NCBI GenBank assembly: GCA_945889625.1
Contig: CAMDCE010000021.1
Coordinates: 1-64,000, forward strand
Direction of reading: 5' to 3'
Source: Asaia bogorensis
GTDB lineage: Bacteria; Pseudomonadota; Alphaproteobacteria; Reyranellales; Reyranellaceae
DNA length: 64,000 nt
The notes beneath the pieces were generated by a model. The model had not been told where the DNA came from, searched no databases, and saw nothing but the letters and a program-made list of their open reading frames with translations. A program made the position numbers and the translations under genes. This document shows positions 1-7,557 of this stretch, in pieces; positions within the stretch are counted from its first letter, which is position 1; each line of letters begins with the position of its first letter.

Positions 1-611
1 TGGTGCTCGACACGGTTCGTCTTGGCTGCCGCCGGTAGGGGCATCCCGTCTTTGACCCACTGCACAATCCGATCAACCCGCTGGCGGACACGGCTTGCGG
101 TCTCCGGGGTCTTCGTCCAGATCGGCGCCAGCATGGTGTTGATCAATGCCGCGTCGACGGCCTTCACGGGCCGCGTGCCTACTGTGGGGTAGGCGTAGCT
201 CGCCAGCGTCGAGCGCCATTGCGCCTTGTGCTTGTCGTTGCGCCAGCCCGCCTCATGCACCTCGATGAACTTTTCCGCGGCAGCTTTGAACGTGATGTTC
301 TCCGCGCTTTCCTTGCGGGCAGCATCGCGAGCGGCGAGACGGGCCTCGATAGGGTCGATGCCGTCTGCGAGCTGCTGGCGGGCTTGCCGCGCACGTTCGC
401 GGGCCTCTGCCAGCGAGAAGTCGTTAATGCTCCCCAGGCCCATCTTTCGGGCGCGGCCATCGACCATGTAGCGGAAGACCCAGGACTTCGTCGGCCCGGT
501 GCCGTCCACGTCTGCCACCTGGAGGTAAAGATTGCCGCCGTCGCCGTAGAGGGCCGGCTCCTTGGCCGCGGCGATGGCCTTCACCGACAGCTTGTTGATA
601 CCTCGCGCCAT
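1..611 (-). CDS. Tyrosine integrase, P4 type (N-terminal part, cut by window edge)
   Basis: The open frame runs from ATG at 609-611 off the left edge (203 codons), so the stop and the catalytic Arg-His-Arg-Tyr domain are not visible. Residues 1-90 resemble the DUF4102 arm-type DNA-binding domain of P4-like integrases (start MARGINKLSVKAI, then GDGGNLYLQV and RKMGLGS). Residues 100-185 resemble the SAM-like core-binding domain, with ETASRVRQRVDRI near its end. GGAGG lies 5 nt before the ATG. Such enzymes recombine an island or prophage into an attachment site. The gene points out of the window and no tRNA is next to it. Family assignment is firm; whether the full gene is intact cannot be seen. 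Confidence 0.88.
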   Translation of the reverse strand, partial: MARGINKLSVKAIAAAKEPALYGDGGNLYLQVADVDGTGPTKSWVFRYMVDGRARKMGLGSINDFSLAEARERARQARQQLADGIDPIEARLAARDAARKESAENITFKAAAEKFIEVHEAGWRNDKHKAQWRSTLASYAYPTVGTRPVKAVDAALINTMLAPIWTKTPETASRVRQRVDRIVQWVKDGMPLPAAAKTNRVEH

Positions 612-805
612 AGACGCCTCCGAGTTCGACGCATCCAAAAATCAGTATGCACATTACTACGTACAAACGACCTTTGGACGGTATTGGAACGCTTTCGAGA
701 CGTCTAGAGGGAAAAATGCCGATGGCGCGGGATTTTTTGTAGACTGTTAGAGTGTACTGGACCCTACTAGAGGTTATCTACACGGCCTTCCTCTCCGCCA
801 TTACC
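612..805. other. AT-rich gap beside the integrase start; possible att region
   Basis: This gap holds no convincing gene. From about 640 to 790 it is clearly richer in A and T than the rest of the window, for example around TACTACGTACAAACG and GGGATTTTTTGTAGAC. It separates the integrase start from the 3' end of the heme-binding gene. An attachment site or integrase promoter would be expected here, but no direct repeat partner is visible in the window. Confidence 0.35.
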
Positions 806-1201
806 TTAAAGCTTTTCAACCCCTGCGCGGGCGCAATCCTCGTCTTCTTGTGCGGTCCCACCGCCAACGCCGCAGGCACCGATCAGGACACCTTGACGGA
901 AGATCGGCACGGCGCCTTGGCCATAGAACATATGGTTGCCTTCGGCCATGGCGATACCGCGCAAGGTCGGATGGTCGGCACGTGGCGTCAGATCGCCACT
1001 CGGGCGTCCGAAGGCGGCAGAGGCCATGGCCTTGCCTTGGCTGCCGAAGGAGCCAGCCCACATGGCGCCATCCATGCGCTGAAAGGCAAGGAGCCGTCCG
1101 CCGGCGTCGCACACGGCGATATTCATCTTGGCGCCGATCTGGTTTGCCTTCTCGATGGCGCCGGCGATCACGCGATTGGCATCCGCGAGGGTGAGGGTCA
1201 T
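806..1201 (-). CDS. GlcG/HbpS-type heme-binding domain protein (DUF336)
   Basis: 131 residues, the usual length for a stand-alone GlcG/HbpS (DUF336) domain. It opens with MTLTLADANRVIAGAIEKA, followed by NIAVCDAGGRLLAFQRMDGA, the typical strand-helix pattern. A later RGIAMAEGNHMFYGQGAVPI block and the GACGVGGG turn near the C-terminus also match. GGAAAGG lies 9 nt before the ATG. Members bind heme or corrinoids or occur beside glycolate and diol genes; no specific ligand can be assigned here. Upstream lies a 29-bp sequence shared with the DUF1993 gene near 11.6 kb. Confidence 0.85.
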   Translation of the reverse strand: MTLTLADANRVIAGAIEKANQIGAKMNIAVCDAGGRLLAFQRMDGAMWAGSFGSQGKAMASAAFGRPSGDLTPRADHPTLRGIAMAEGNHMFYGQGAVPIFRQGVLIGACGVGGGTAQEDEDCARAGVEKL

Positions 1202-1261
1202 GAGGTCAATCCTTTCCGGTCAGAACTCGCCAGGATGCTGGCGCTCGTCGAGTCGCCGGGA

Positions 1262-1290
1262 GGCCTGGTCAGGCAAATACTACTACAGCG
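1262..1290 (-). promoter_or_regulatory. 29-bp upstream element, copy 1
   Basis: Read on the minus strand it begins CGCTGTAGTAGTATTTGC and ends TGACCAGGCC. It matches 27 of 29 positions of the copy at 11625-11653. Both copies lie 60-80 nt before the start codon of a minus-strand gene (here the heme-binding gene at 1201). The position suggests a shared regulator site or promoter, but no -35/-10 pair is obvious. Confidence 0.4.
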
Positions 1291-1356
1291 CAGAGGTCTG
1301 CCGGCTGAGCCCGATTGGGCGGAATGGTTGCAGGGGACGACGATCGTCCGCGGCGC

Positions 1357-2481
1357 TTACACGCGCTCGAGGATCGACAGGCCTCGGTTGCGATCGATCA
1401 GGTAGATCAAGCCTCGATGGTCAACGTAGACGTCGTTGCTGCAGACGCGCTGGGCCCCCGCCGGCACGTCCGGGATCCACCAGGCGGCCTGCTTCATCGA
1501 TAGGGGATTGGCGATATCGATCACCCTGAGCCCGTTGGCAAACCAGGCGGCGGGAACCTCGTTGCCGACGATGGTTTCGACGGGCTGGTGGCAGGCCGTC
1601 ATCAATGGCGTCTCGGTCCCGACCAGCTCCGGCAGCTGGAAACAGCTGACCGGTATCGGCCGGGTCTCGTCGGTGATGTTCACCATCCAGAGCGCCGCCG
1701 GCAGCTCTGGCGAGAGCTTGGGATCCAGCGGCTGCACGTGCTCATCGGCGACCAGCATCCAGCGATGGCCGGCGATCGGCACATCGATCGGAACCAGGCT
1801 GTGCGTGGGCCAGCCGAACGGCGGACTCCAGTCGAGATGAGAGATCAGCTTCGGCTTGGTCATGTCGCTGATGTCGAGGATGACGCCGCCGCCGTACCAG
1901 TAGCTGACATACAGGCGATCGCCGCGCCGGATCGGATGGTGGCAGCGGTGGTTCTTCGCCTTCCAGCCCGGTGTTTCGCCGCCGGCGGTCCACTGCCCCT
2001 CCATCCACCAGCGGCCGACCTCCTCGGGCCGGGTGGGATCCTTGAGGTCGAGGATCATGACGATGGTGCCGACATAGCCCTCCTGCTCCGTGGAGATGTG
2101 GGCGTAGCGGCCATCGAAGGTGAACCGGTGCACACCCGAGCCCGCGCATTCCCAATGGCAGATGTCGCGCGGGCTGCCCGGTCGGCTGACGTCGAAGATG
2201 CGCAGCCCGACGAAATCGCCGGCCGGCTTGTCGCCCCGCGTGCGCTCGCGGTTCACCAGCATGATGTCATTCGCCACCCGTACCTTGTGGGAATGCAGCC
2301 CCGGCGGAATGTCGACCGAAGCGACGATCTTTGGATTCGCCGGATCGCTCACGTCCAGGACGGAGGTCCCGTGCGGCGGCTGCATGTGCCCGACATAGGC
2401 GTAGTTGCCGTCGAGGACGACCTGGCCGCCGCCGGCGATATCGACCCAGGCAACCTCGCGAATGCCGGAACCCTGACCCAT
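1357..2481 (-). CDS. LVIVD-repeat beta-propeller protein
   Basis: 374 residues with repeated LVIVD-like blades: TSVLDVSDPANPKIVASVDI near residue 40, LRIFDVSRPGSPRDI, MILDLKDPTRPEEVGRW, VILDISDMTKPKLISHLDW, and a terminal LIYLIDRNRGLSILERV. This family forms a beta-propeller and is often secreted, but no signal peptide is seen, so it may be cytoplasmic. The biochemical role is unknown. It is followed on the same strand by the heme-binding gene after about 155 nt and preceded by a maleate-isomerase-like gene, suggesting a loose minus-strand group. Confidence 0.85.
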   Translation of the reverse strand: MGQGSGIREVAWVDIAGGGQVVLDGNYAYVGHMQPPHGTSVLDVSDPANPKIVASVDIPPGLHSHKVRVANDIMLVNRERTRGDKPAGDFVGLRIFDVSRPGSPRDICHWECAGSGVHRFTFDGRYAHISTEQEGYVGTIVMILDLKDPTRPEEVGRWWMEGQWTAGGETPGWKAKNHRCHHPIRRGDRLYVSYWYGGGVILDISDMTKPKLISHLDWSPPFGWPTHSLVPIDVPIAGHRWMLVADEHVQPLDPKLSPELPAALWMVNITDETRPIPVSCFQLPELVGTETPLMTACHQPVETIVGNEVPAAWFANGLRVIDIANPLSMKQAAWWIPDVPAGAQRVCSNDVYVDHRGLIYLIDRNRGLSILERV

Positions 2482-2532
2482 GGTGTTTTCCCCCTCGGAA
2501 TATTGACGGACGAACGCGTCAGCCCCCTCGTA

Positions 2533-3240
2533 TCAGCCCACTGGCAGCTGTTCGAGCAGCCGACCCTTGCCGGGGAGAGGCGTGTCGAACTTCATGGTCT
2601 GCAGCACCGCCCACAACGCTGCCTGATTGGTGGTGATCACCGGCTTGCCGAACTGGCGCTCCCAGGCGGCAATCCAGTCCATGGTCGGGAAGTTGCCGCC
2701 CGGCACCATCAGCGCGTCGACATCCGGCCGATCGATCCGGCGAAACGCCGCCTCGGCCATGCCGGCGTCCATCTTGCCGATGGCGTAGGCATTGGCAGCA
2801 CCCAGGCTTTCCGAGGCGACCACGGTGATACCGTACTTCGTTTCATAGTAGCGCCGCGCCCGTCCGATCACTTCTTCCGAATAGGGCGTCGCCATGGCGA
2901 CCCTCGATGCCTTGAGGGCGTTCAGCGCCCGGCCGATCGCCTGGGCGGAGGTGAGCGACGGCACGCCCGACGCCTCGGTCATCCGCTTCACCGTCACCGC
3001 ATCGTAGTCGTCGGTGAACAGGCTCGCCGAGGTTTGCGCCAGCGCGATCACCTCGACCCGCGCTTCGCCGAGCAGCTTCGCCTGATAGGCCACGTCGGCA
3101 TCCAGGCTCGGTGAGAACGGCGTGTTGCCGCCCTTGCCGAGCCGGCCCGCGTGCACCTGCAGCTCCGCGGGCAAGCGGCAGTACTCGATCTCACCCGTGG
3201 TGTTGGTAGAGGGAACCAGGATCCCGAAATGCCGCGGCAT
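2533..3240 (-). CDS. Maleate isomerase / Asp-Glu racemase family protein lacking both cysteines
   Basis: 235 residues with the fold markers of the maleate cis-trans isomerase, EutA and arylmalonate decarboxylase group: N-terminal MPRHFGILVPSTNTTGE, VAMATPYSEEV mid-protein, VDALMVPGGNFPTMDWI, and TTNQAALWAVLQTM near residue 205. In active isomerases one cysteine follows the first ALAxTS strand and a second precedes the NQAxxW block. Here the first site reads ALAQTSAS and the second PVITTNQ, with no cysteine at either. The catalytic mechanism is therefore probably different or lost. Family call is confident; substrate unknown. Confidence 0.82.
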   Translation of the reverse strand: MPRHFGILVPSTNTTGEIEYCRLPAELQVHAGRLGKGGNTPFSPSLDADVAYQAKLLGEARVEVIALAQTSASLFTDDYDAVTVKRMTEASGVPSLTSAQAIGRALNALKASRVAMATPYSEEVIGRARRYYETKYGITVVASESLGAANAYAIGKMDAGMAEAAFRRIDRPDVDALMVPGGNFPTMDWIAAWERQFGKPVITTNQAALWAVLQTMKFDTPLPGKGRLLEQLPVG

Positions 3241-3376
3241 TACCGCGCCTTCATAGGCGCGGGGCGGGCGGCAGGCGTTGTAATCAACGCCGGGAGCCTG
3301 CGCGGTTCAGAAAAGACAAAGTTACCAGTCAGCGGCATGACATCGTTCCTTCCTTCGGTACCGCGCCCACGGCCAC

Positions 3377-4645
3377 CTAGAAAAACACATACGCCCGGAC
3401 GACGACGTTCTTGCGGCACCGGGCATTGGCCGGCGCGGTCGGGTCGATGCAGGCGGTGTGGAAAGACCAGCGCGAGACGGAGCCGTCGGTGACGGAGTCG
3501 TAGCACTTCAGCATCGAGACCTCGGTCGACGTCTGCCGGGGAAACCAGTACCACTCGTGGCTTGGACGGTACGTGAAGCGGGTGGTCTCGCCGACGCGGT
3601 CGTCGTAGATTCGATAGTTGGTGATGTACGCTTGGTCGGCAAAGGAGGGCCAGGCGCAGAGCACGAACGGGAACTGCTCGACCGTCTCCATCGGTTTGGC
3701 GAGGTTGATCGACACGAACCGCCGCGACATCTTCCTGTCGGCTTCTTCCTCCGTGTAGTTCTGAGTGCGCCCGAAGTTGCGCAGGTTCTTGGTGAGCAGC
3801 TCACGGCAGCGCACGCGCCCGCTGTTGTCGTTCAGGTCGTTGTGCACGAGGTTGACGTAACGGGCGTTCACACCGGGATTCTTGTTGTCCTGATCTTCCG
3901 TGCGGTCGCCCGCGTAGTCCTTGTCGAAGACATCGTGGTTGTAGACCAGGGCATCGGTCGCGCCGGGGAAGAACGCGAGAAGGAGCTTCTCGATCTCCGG
4001 GTAGAACACGCGCTCCACCTCGGCCGCATCGTAGAAGTTTGAGCACTTGGACTCGAGGTGTGCCAGCGAGACGCCGAGCCGGTCCATGCATTCGGGGCTG
4101 TTGGGCGAGAGGCCGGGGTAGTACTCGCCGATGCGCCGCGCGTCCCGCATCACTTGCGGGAAATAGAGGTTCCGCCGCCGGTTATCCTCTTCGTTCTTGA
4201 GCAGGATCGCTGCAACGTCGGCGTGCGCCGGGTCGCGCCACAGGGCGTTGGACGGAACGATGGAATAGCTCGGCCGATCGAAGACGGTATAGGCGAGCGG
4301 CAGCGCCAGTCCGCCTTCGGGGGCCTTGATGCTGTTCGACTCGCGGATGTACTTCACACACTCGTCGTAGTCGCGGAAAGCGAGGCCCCACCGGGTCTTG
4401 ATCGGGCCGGGAGGCGCGTTGTCGATCATGTCGATCACGCGCTGGCTTTCGCCGCCGGCGATCTCGTTGAGCGCATCCTCGAGCGCCTTGGCGGTTCCCG
4501 CATCGCCGTTGCGGTCGAACGACATGTAGGACAGTCCGCCATTCGCTGCGATGGGCGGCGGCTGGCCCGCCGTGCACTGGAGCGTCGGCACATAGGTCGG
4601 TGAAGCTGTCGTCGCGCTGTTGTCGACCATCTCGAGTTGGCTCAC
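3377..4645 (-). CDS. CmcJ/NvfI-family oxidoreductase-like protein
   Basis: 422 residues from GTG at 4643-4645, chosen because GGAGGT lies 5 nt upstream; an ATG at 4628-4630 and a longer frame to 4681 are alternatives. The C-terminal half matches the CmcJ/AsaB/NvfI group: LVHNDLNDNSG, then FVSINLAKPMETVEQFPFVL, then EWYWFPRQTSTEVSMLKCYD and a closing HTACIDPTAPANARCRKN. In known members these surround the non-heme iron site of dioxygenases or hydroxylases in secondary metabolism. The N-terminal 180 residues are less typical. It is divergent from a luciferase-like oxidoreductase gene 125 nt away, a possible functional partner. Confidence 0.7.
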   Translation of the reverse strand: MSQLEMVDNSATTASPTYVPTLQCTAGQPPPIAANGGLSYMSFDRNGDAGTAKALEDALNEIAGGESQRVIDMIDNAPPGPIKTRWGLAFRDYDECVKYIRESNSIKAPEGGLALPLAYTVFDRPSYSIVPSNALWRDPAHADVAAILLKNEEDNRRRNLYFPQVMRDARRIGEYYPGLSPNSPECMDRLGVSLAHLESKCSNFYDAAEVERVFYPEIEKLLLAFFPGATDALVYNHDVFDKDYAGDRTEDQDNKNPGVNARYVNLVHNDLNDNSGRVRCRELLTKNLRNFGRTQNYTEEEADRKMSRRFVSINLAKPMETVEQFPFVLCAWPSFADQAYITNYRIYDDRVGETTRFTYRPSHEWYWFPRQTSTEVSMLKCYDSVTDGSVSRWSFHTACIDPTAPANARCRKNVVVRAYVFF

Positions 4646-4770
4646 GGCACACCTCCAGCTTGTTTGAAACCAGCGTGGCACACGGAGCCGGGGCTTTCCA
4701 GATCATGAATCTCTTGCAGATCATAAGCTCAGGTCATGCGAACGTGGGCCGTGCCAAATCGTGAGGGATC

Positions 4771-5772
4771 ATGAGCAATACGGGCCTACCGGTCGAGGAC
4801 CGCCTGCGGGTCGGCGTTCAGACCGTCCATCGCCGCACCGAACCGGCGGTCGGCGCTTGGCTGCCGATGATCGATGAGATGCGCACGTTGGTCGAGCTGG
4901 TTGAGTCCAGCGGCTACGATTCGCTGTGGGTTGGCGACCATATCTCCTTCCATATCGCCATACTCGATCCGTTGCTGCAGCTTGCCCAGGCTGCGGTGAT
5001 CAGCCGGCGACTGGTCTTCGGCACGGGTGTCTACCTAGTGCCGCTGCGCCATCCCACGCCGGTGGCCAAGCAGGTTTCAACCCTCGATCACCTGACGGAG
5101 GGCAGGTTCATTTTCGGGGTCGGCGTCGGTGGTGAATTCCCCAAGGAGTTTGAAGCTTGCGGCGTCGCGGTCGCTGAGCGCGGCGCACGGCTGGATGAAA
5201 GCATTGCGGTGATGCGCAAACTGTGGAGCGGCGAGCCGGCAACTCATGAAGGCCGCTTCTTCAAGTTCGAGGGCGTGACGATGCAACCGCCGCCGCGCCG
5301 GGTGGGCGGTCCACCAATCTGGTGCGGTGGCCGCTCGGATGCCGCGCTCCGCCGCATCGGCCGCATGACCGATGGTTGGATGTCGTATGTCATCACGCCG
5401 GAGATGTTTCGCCAAGGGCTGGGGAAGATCGCAGCGGCCGCCACCGAGTCCGGTCGCGTCTTCCACCGCGGTTTCGGGACGGCCCATCTGTTGTTCACAT
5501 GCATTGATGACACCTACGAAAAGGCGCTCGATGCAGCGACCGCTTCCCTCAGCCAACGCTATGGGATGGACTTCCGCAAGGCCGCCGAGCGCTATTGCGC
5601 ACTCGGCCCGCCGCAACGCGTCGTCGAGACTATCTTGCGTTTTCACGAGGCAGGAGTCCGCCACGTCATTCTCGATTTCGTCGGTCCGTATGAGGAGCGC
5701 GATCGTCAGATCGAGCGCTTCGCCTCGGAAGCGCTGCCGCTGCTGGCCAGGCTGCGCGATTCACCTGCATAG
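4771..5772 (+). CDS. Luciferase-like (LLM class) flavin-dependent oxidoreductase
   Basis: 333 residues with the luciferase-like TIM barrel pattern: SGYDSLWVGDHISF near residue 50, VFGTGVYLVPLRHP, KQVSTLDHLTEGRFIFGVG, and PIWCGGRSDAALRRIGRMTDG. Such enzymes use reduced FMN or F420 to oxidise small organics; the substrate cannot be told. GAGGG lies just before the ATG. The gene is divergent from the CmcJ-like gene, so the 125-nt spacer likely carries both promoters. Confidence 0.9.
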   Translation: MSNTGLPVEDRLRVGVQTVHRRTEPAVGAWLPMIDEMRTLVELVESSGYDSLWVGDHISFHIAILDPLLQLAQAAVISRRLVFGTGVYLVPLRHPTPVAKQVSTLDHLTEGRFIFGVGVGGEFPKEFEACGVAVAERGARLDESIAVMRKLWSGEPATHEGRFFKFEGVTMQPPPRRVGGPPIWCGGRSDAALRRIGRMTDGWMSYVITPEMFRQGLGKIAAAATESGRVFHRGFGTAHLLFTCIDDTYEKALDAATASLSQRYGMDFRKAAERYCALGPPQRVVETILRFHEAGVRHVILDFVGPYEERDRQIERFASEALPLLARLRDSPA

Positions 5773-6028
5773 ACCAGCGCGGCGGCATCGGCGAACGCAT
5801 GCGGAACAGCGTAATTTGGAGGCCAGTACCCATACCGCGCGGCCATCGCTGAGTCGTTGAAGGCCGAGGTAGGAAACACTCACCAGGCCGTAGAAATCGT
5901 CAGGCGATGGACCGGTGCTGACGAACGGACCGTACACGAATGGATTGCCATGCGTGTCGCTGCCATTTGCCTTGGTGGCGCAACCGATCAGCCACGGTCG
6001 CCAAGAGAAGAAGCGGCTTAGTTCCATG
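5761..6028 (-). CDS. Uncertain hypothetical ORF or gene remnant
   Basis: A minus-strand frame of about 89 codons from ATG at 6026-6028. It contains a protein-like stretch (SDTHGNPFVYGPFVSTG, then DFYGLVSVSYLGLQRL), but its last third reads poorly (RCSACVRRCRRAGLCR). The neighbouring frame there reads more naturally (RYGYWPPNYAVPHAFADAA). That switch suggests a frameshifted remnant. The 3' end overlaps the end of the luciferase-like gene and there is no clear ribosome binding site. It could also be chance coding in GC-rich DNA. Confidence 0.25.
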
Positions 6029-6171
6029 CCACGAAGATGGCGCGCGCGGGCATGAGATGATGCCGATCCAATTGGTCGCGGACACCCAGGCCGGGCCAAC
6101 AAGGCAGCGCAGCCGGATAGATGCTACGTATCGTGATTGGCGTTTTCGCAATGCAATGAAAGAGGGCGAAC
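5773..6171. other. 399-base gap without a firm gene
   Basis: Between the luciferase-like gene and the SDR gene I see only the doubtful minus-strand frame noted separately. The last 60 bases before 6172 are less GC-rich and probably carry the promoter of the SDR gene, but no clear -35/-10 pair stands out. Confidence 0.4.
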
Positions 6172-6939
6172 ATGGGAAGGCTCGACGGCAAGGTCGCGGC
6201 GGTGACGGGCGGGGCATCCGGTATCGGTGAGGCGACGGTCAGGCGTTTCGTCGCCGAGGGCGCAAGGGTGGCATTCTGTGATCGGGACGGGGAGCGCGGC
6301 CAGCGCGTAGCGGCCGAGCTCGAGACCGCCGGCGCCACGGTCGCGTTCACGCAGGCGGACGTCGGTACCGAGGCCGCATGCCTCGCTTTCGTCAACGGTG
6401 CCGCGGACAAGTTCGGGCGCCTCGACATCCTCGTCAACAACGCCGGTATCCGCAAATACGAGAAAATTGACGAGGCGAGCGCGGCGAGCTGGAACGAAAT
6501 CCTCAACGTTAACCTGATGAGCTACGCCTTCTGTGCCAAGGCGGCGATTCCGCTAATGCGCCGCGCCAAGGGCGGGGCCATCGTTAACGTCGCCTCCGTA
6601 CGTTCCGTCGTCGCAGGCGGCGGCAACCTGCAGTACGACACCACCAAGGCCGCGATCGCGGGTTTGACGCGGGCGCTCGCCGCCGATCACTCGCCGGAGG
6701 GCATTCGTGTGAACGCCGTCGGCCCAGGCCCGATTTTCACGCCGTTCCATCAGCGCCGCCTCGAAGCGGCTGGCGAGTCTGTCGCGCAGTACAACGCCAG
6801 CGCCGCGCGAGGCACCATGCTGAAGCGCCCGGGAAGGGCCGAGGAGGTCGCCGCCGCGATACTGTTTTTAGCCTCCGACGATGCTTCCTACGTCACCGGC
6901 GCTCTGCTGTTCGTGGACGGCGGTATGACGGCGCTGTGA
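6172..6939 (+). CDS. SDR family oxidoreductase
   Basis: 255 residues, classical short-chain dehydrogenase. The NAD(P) motif GGASGIGEATVRRF lies at about residues 13-26, the NNAG motif at about 88, the catalytic serine in NVASVRSVV, and the YDTTK active-site pair near 155. The C-terminus ASYVTGALLFVDGGMTAL is typical. An acidic Asp in CDRDGE after strand 2 suggests NAD preference (inference). GAGGG lies 7 nt before the ATG. Substrate unknown. Confidence 0.92.
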   Translation: MGRLDGKVAAVTGGASGIGEATVRRFVAEGARVAFCDRDGERGQRVAAELETAGATVAFTQADVGTEAACLAFVNGAADKFGRLDILVNNAGIRKYEKIDEASAASWNEILNVNLMSYAFCAKAAIPLMRRAKGGAIVNVASVRSVVAGGGNLQYDTTKAAIAGLTRALAADHSPEGIRVNAVGPGPIFTPFHQRRLEAAGESVAQYNASAARGTMLKRPGRAEEVAAAILFLASDDASYVTGALLFVDGGMTAL

Positions 6940-7228
6940 GGAATGTTCAGCCGGCGCTCCGATGGCGCCCGGTTTGCCGAGCGGCTCCGCAATCGCCATG
7001 GCGTGATCGCGGCCCATGGCTGGCGCAGGCAACCGCTCGCTAGGGGGACTGTGTTAGTGATCATTCATCCCTTCGCGCGCAGGTCCCAAAGGCAAAGCCT
7101 TGAGGTGCCGGCTGCATCACAACATTTAGCGGCTGGCATTCCCCATCCATTCGGCGCTAGGCTTTCTCTATCAGCGTGGGACCTGATGAAGTCGAGGTCT
7201 CCATTTCTACTGCTGCCCTATTACGGGC

Positions 7229-7372
7229 ATGAACGTTCTAGGCTTGGCCTCTGACGACGCGCCATCTGAGGATGAGACGGGTCGCTTTGAGATGGTCCAG
7301 TGCCTTTCCTGTCGCAGGTTTCACTTGGTCGCCCCCTCCAAAGGACCCCTGCCACCGGCCGACGACAAGTGA
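7229..7372 (+). CDS. Small CxxC zinc-ribbon-like protein (47 aa)
   Basis: A 47-codon frame from ATG at 7229 to TGA at 7370-7372. It starts MNVLGLASDDAPSEDETGRF and has MVQCLSCRRFHLVAPSKGP in the middle. The CxxC followed by an aromatic-His-hydrophobic strand resembles half a zinc ribbon; similar tiny acidic-then-CxxC proteins are common in alphaproteobacteria. No strong ribosome binding site is visible. It lies in an otherwise empty 460-base stretch before the flavin monooxygenase. Role unknown. Confidence 0.5.
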   Translation: MNVLGLASDDAPSEDETGRFEMVQCLSCRRFHLVAPSKGPLPPADDK

Positions 7373-7407
7373 GAGCAGCAGGGCTGGTGAGGAAAGGCAA
7401 AGTGACG

Positions 7408-7536
7408 ATGGCTATTCACAAGAGCATTCTTGAGTGGCAGGCGGCGAACCCGACCATCACCTGGATCTTTTGGGGTCTCATCTGGGCAATCGTCCTTTAT
7501 TTGTTGCTCTGGCCGAGCCCGGCTGGCGGAGTTTAG
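7408..7536 (+). CDS. Single-pass small membrane protein (42 aa)
   Basis: A 42-residue product starting MAIHKSILEWQAANPTITW, followed by one hydrophobic helix (WIFWGLIWAIVLYLLLW) and a short PSPAGGV tail. GAGGAAAGG lies upstream; a GTG at 7402 has better spacing (about 9 nt from GAGG) and would add two residues. The gene ends 21 nt before the flavin monooxygenase ATG, so the two are very likely cotranscribed. It may anchor or help the monooxygenase at the membrane, but that is only inference from position. Confidence 0.6.
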   Translation: MAIHKSILEWQAANPTITWIFWGLIWAIVLYLLLWPSPAGGV

Positions 7537-7557
7537 AGAAACTGAGGAAACGGTTCC

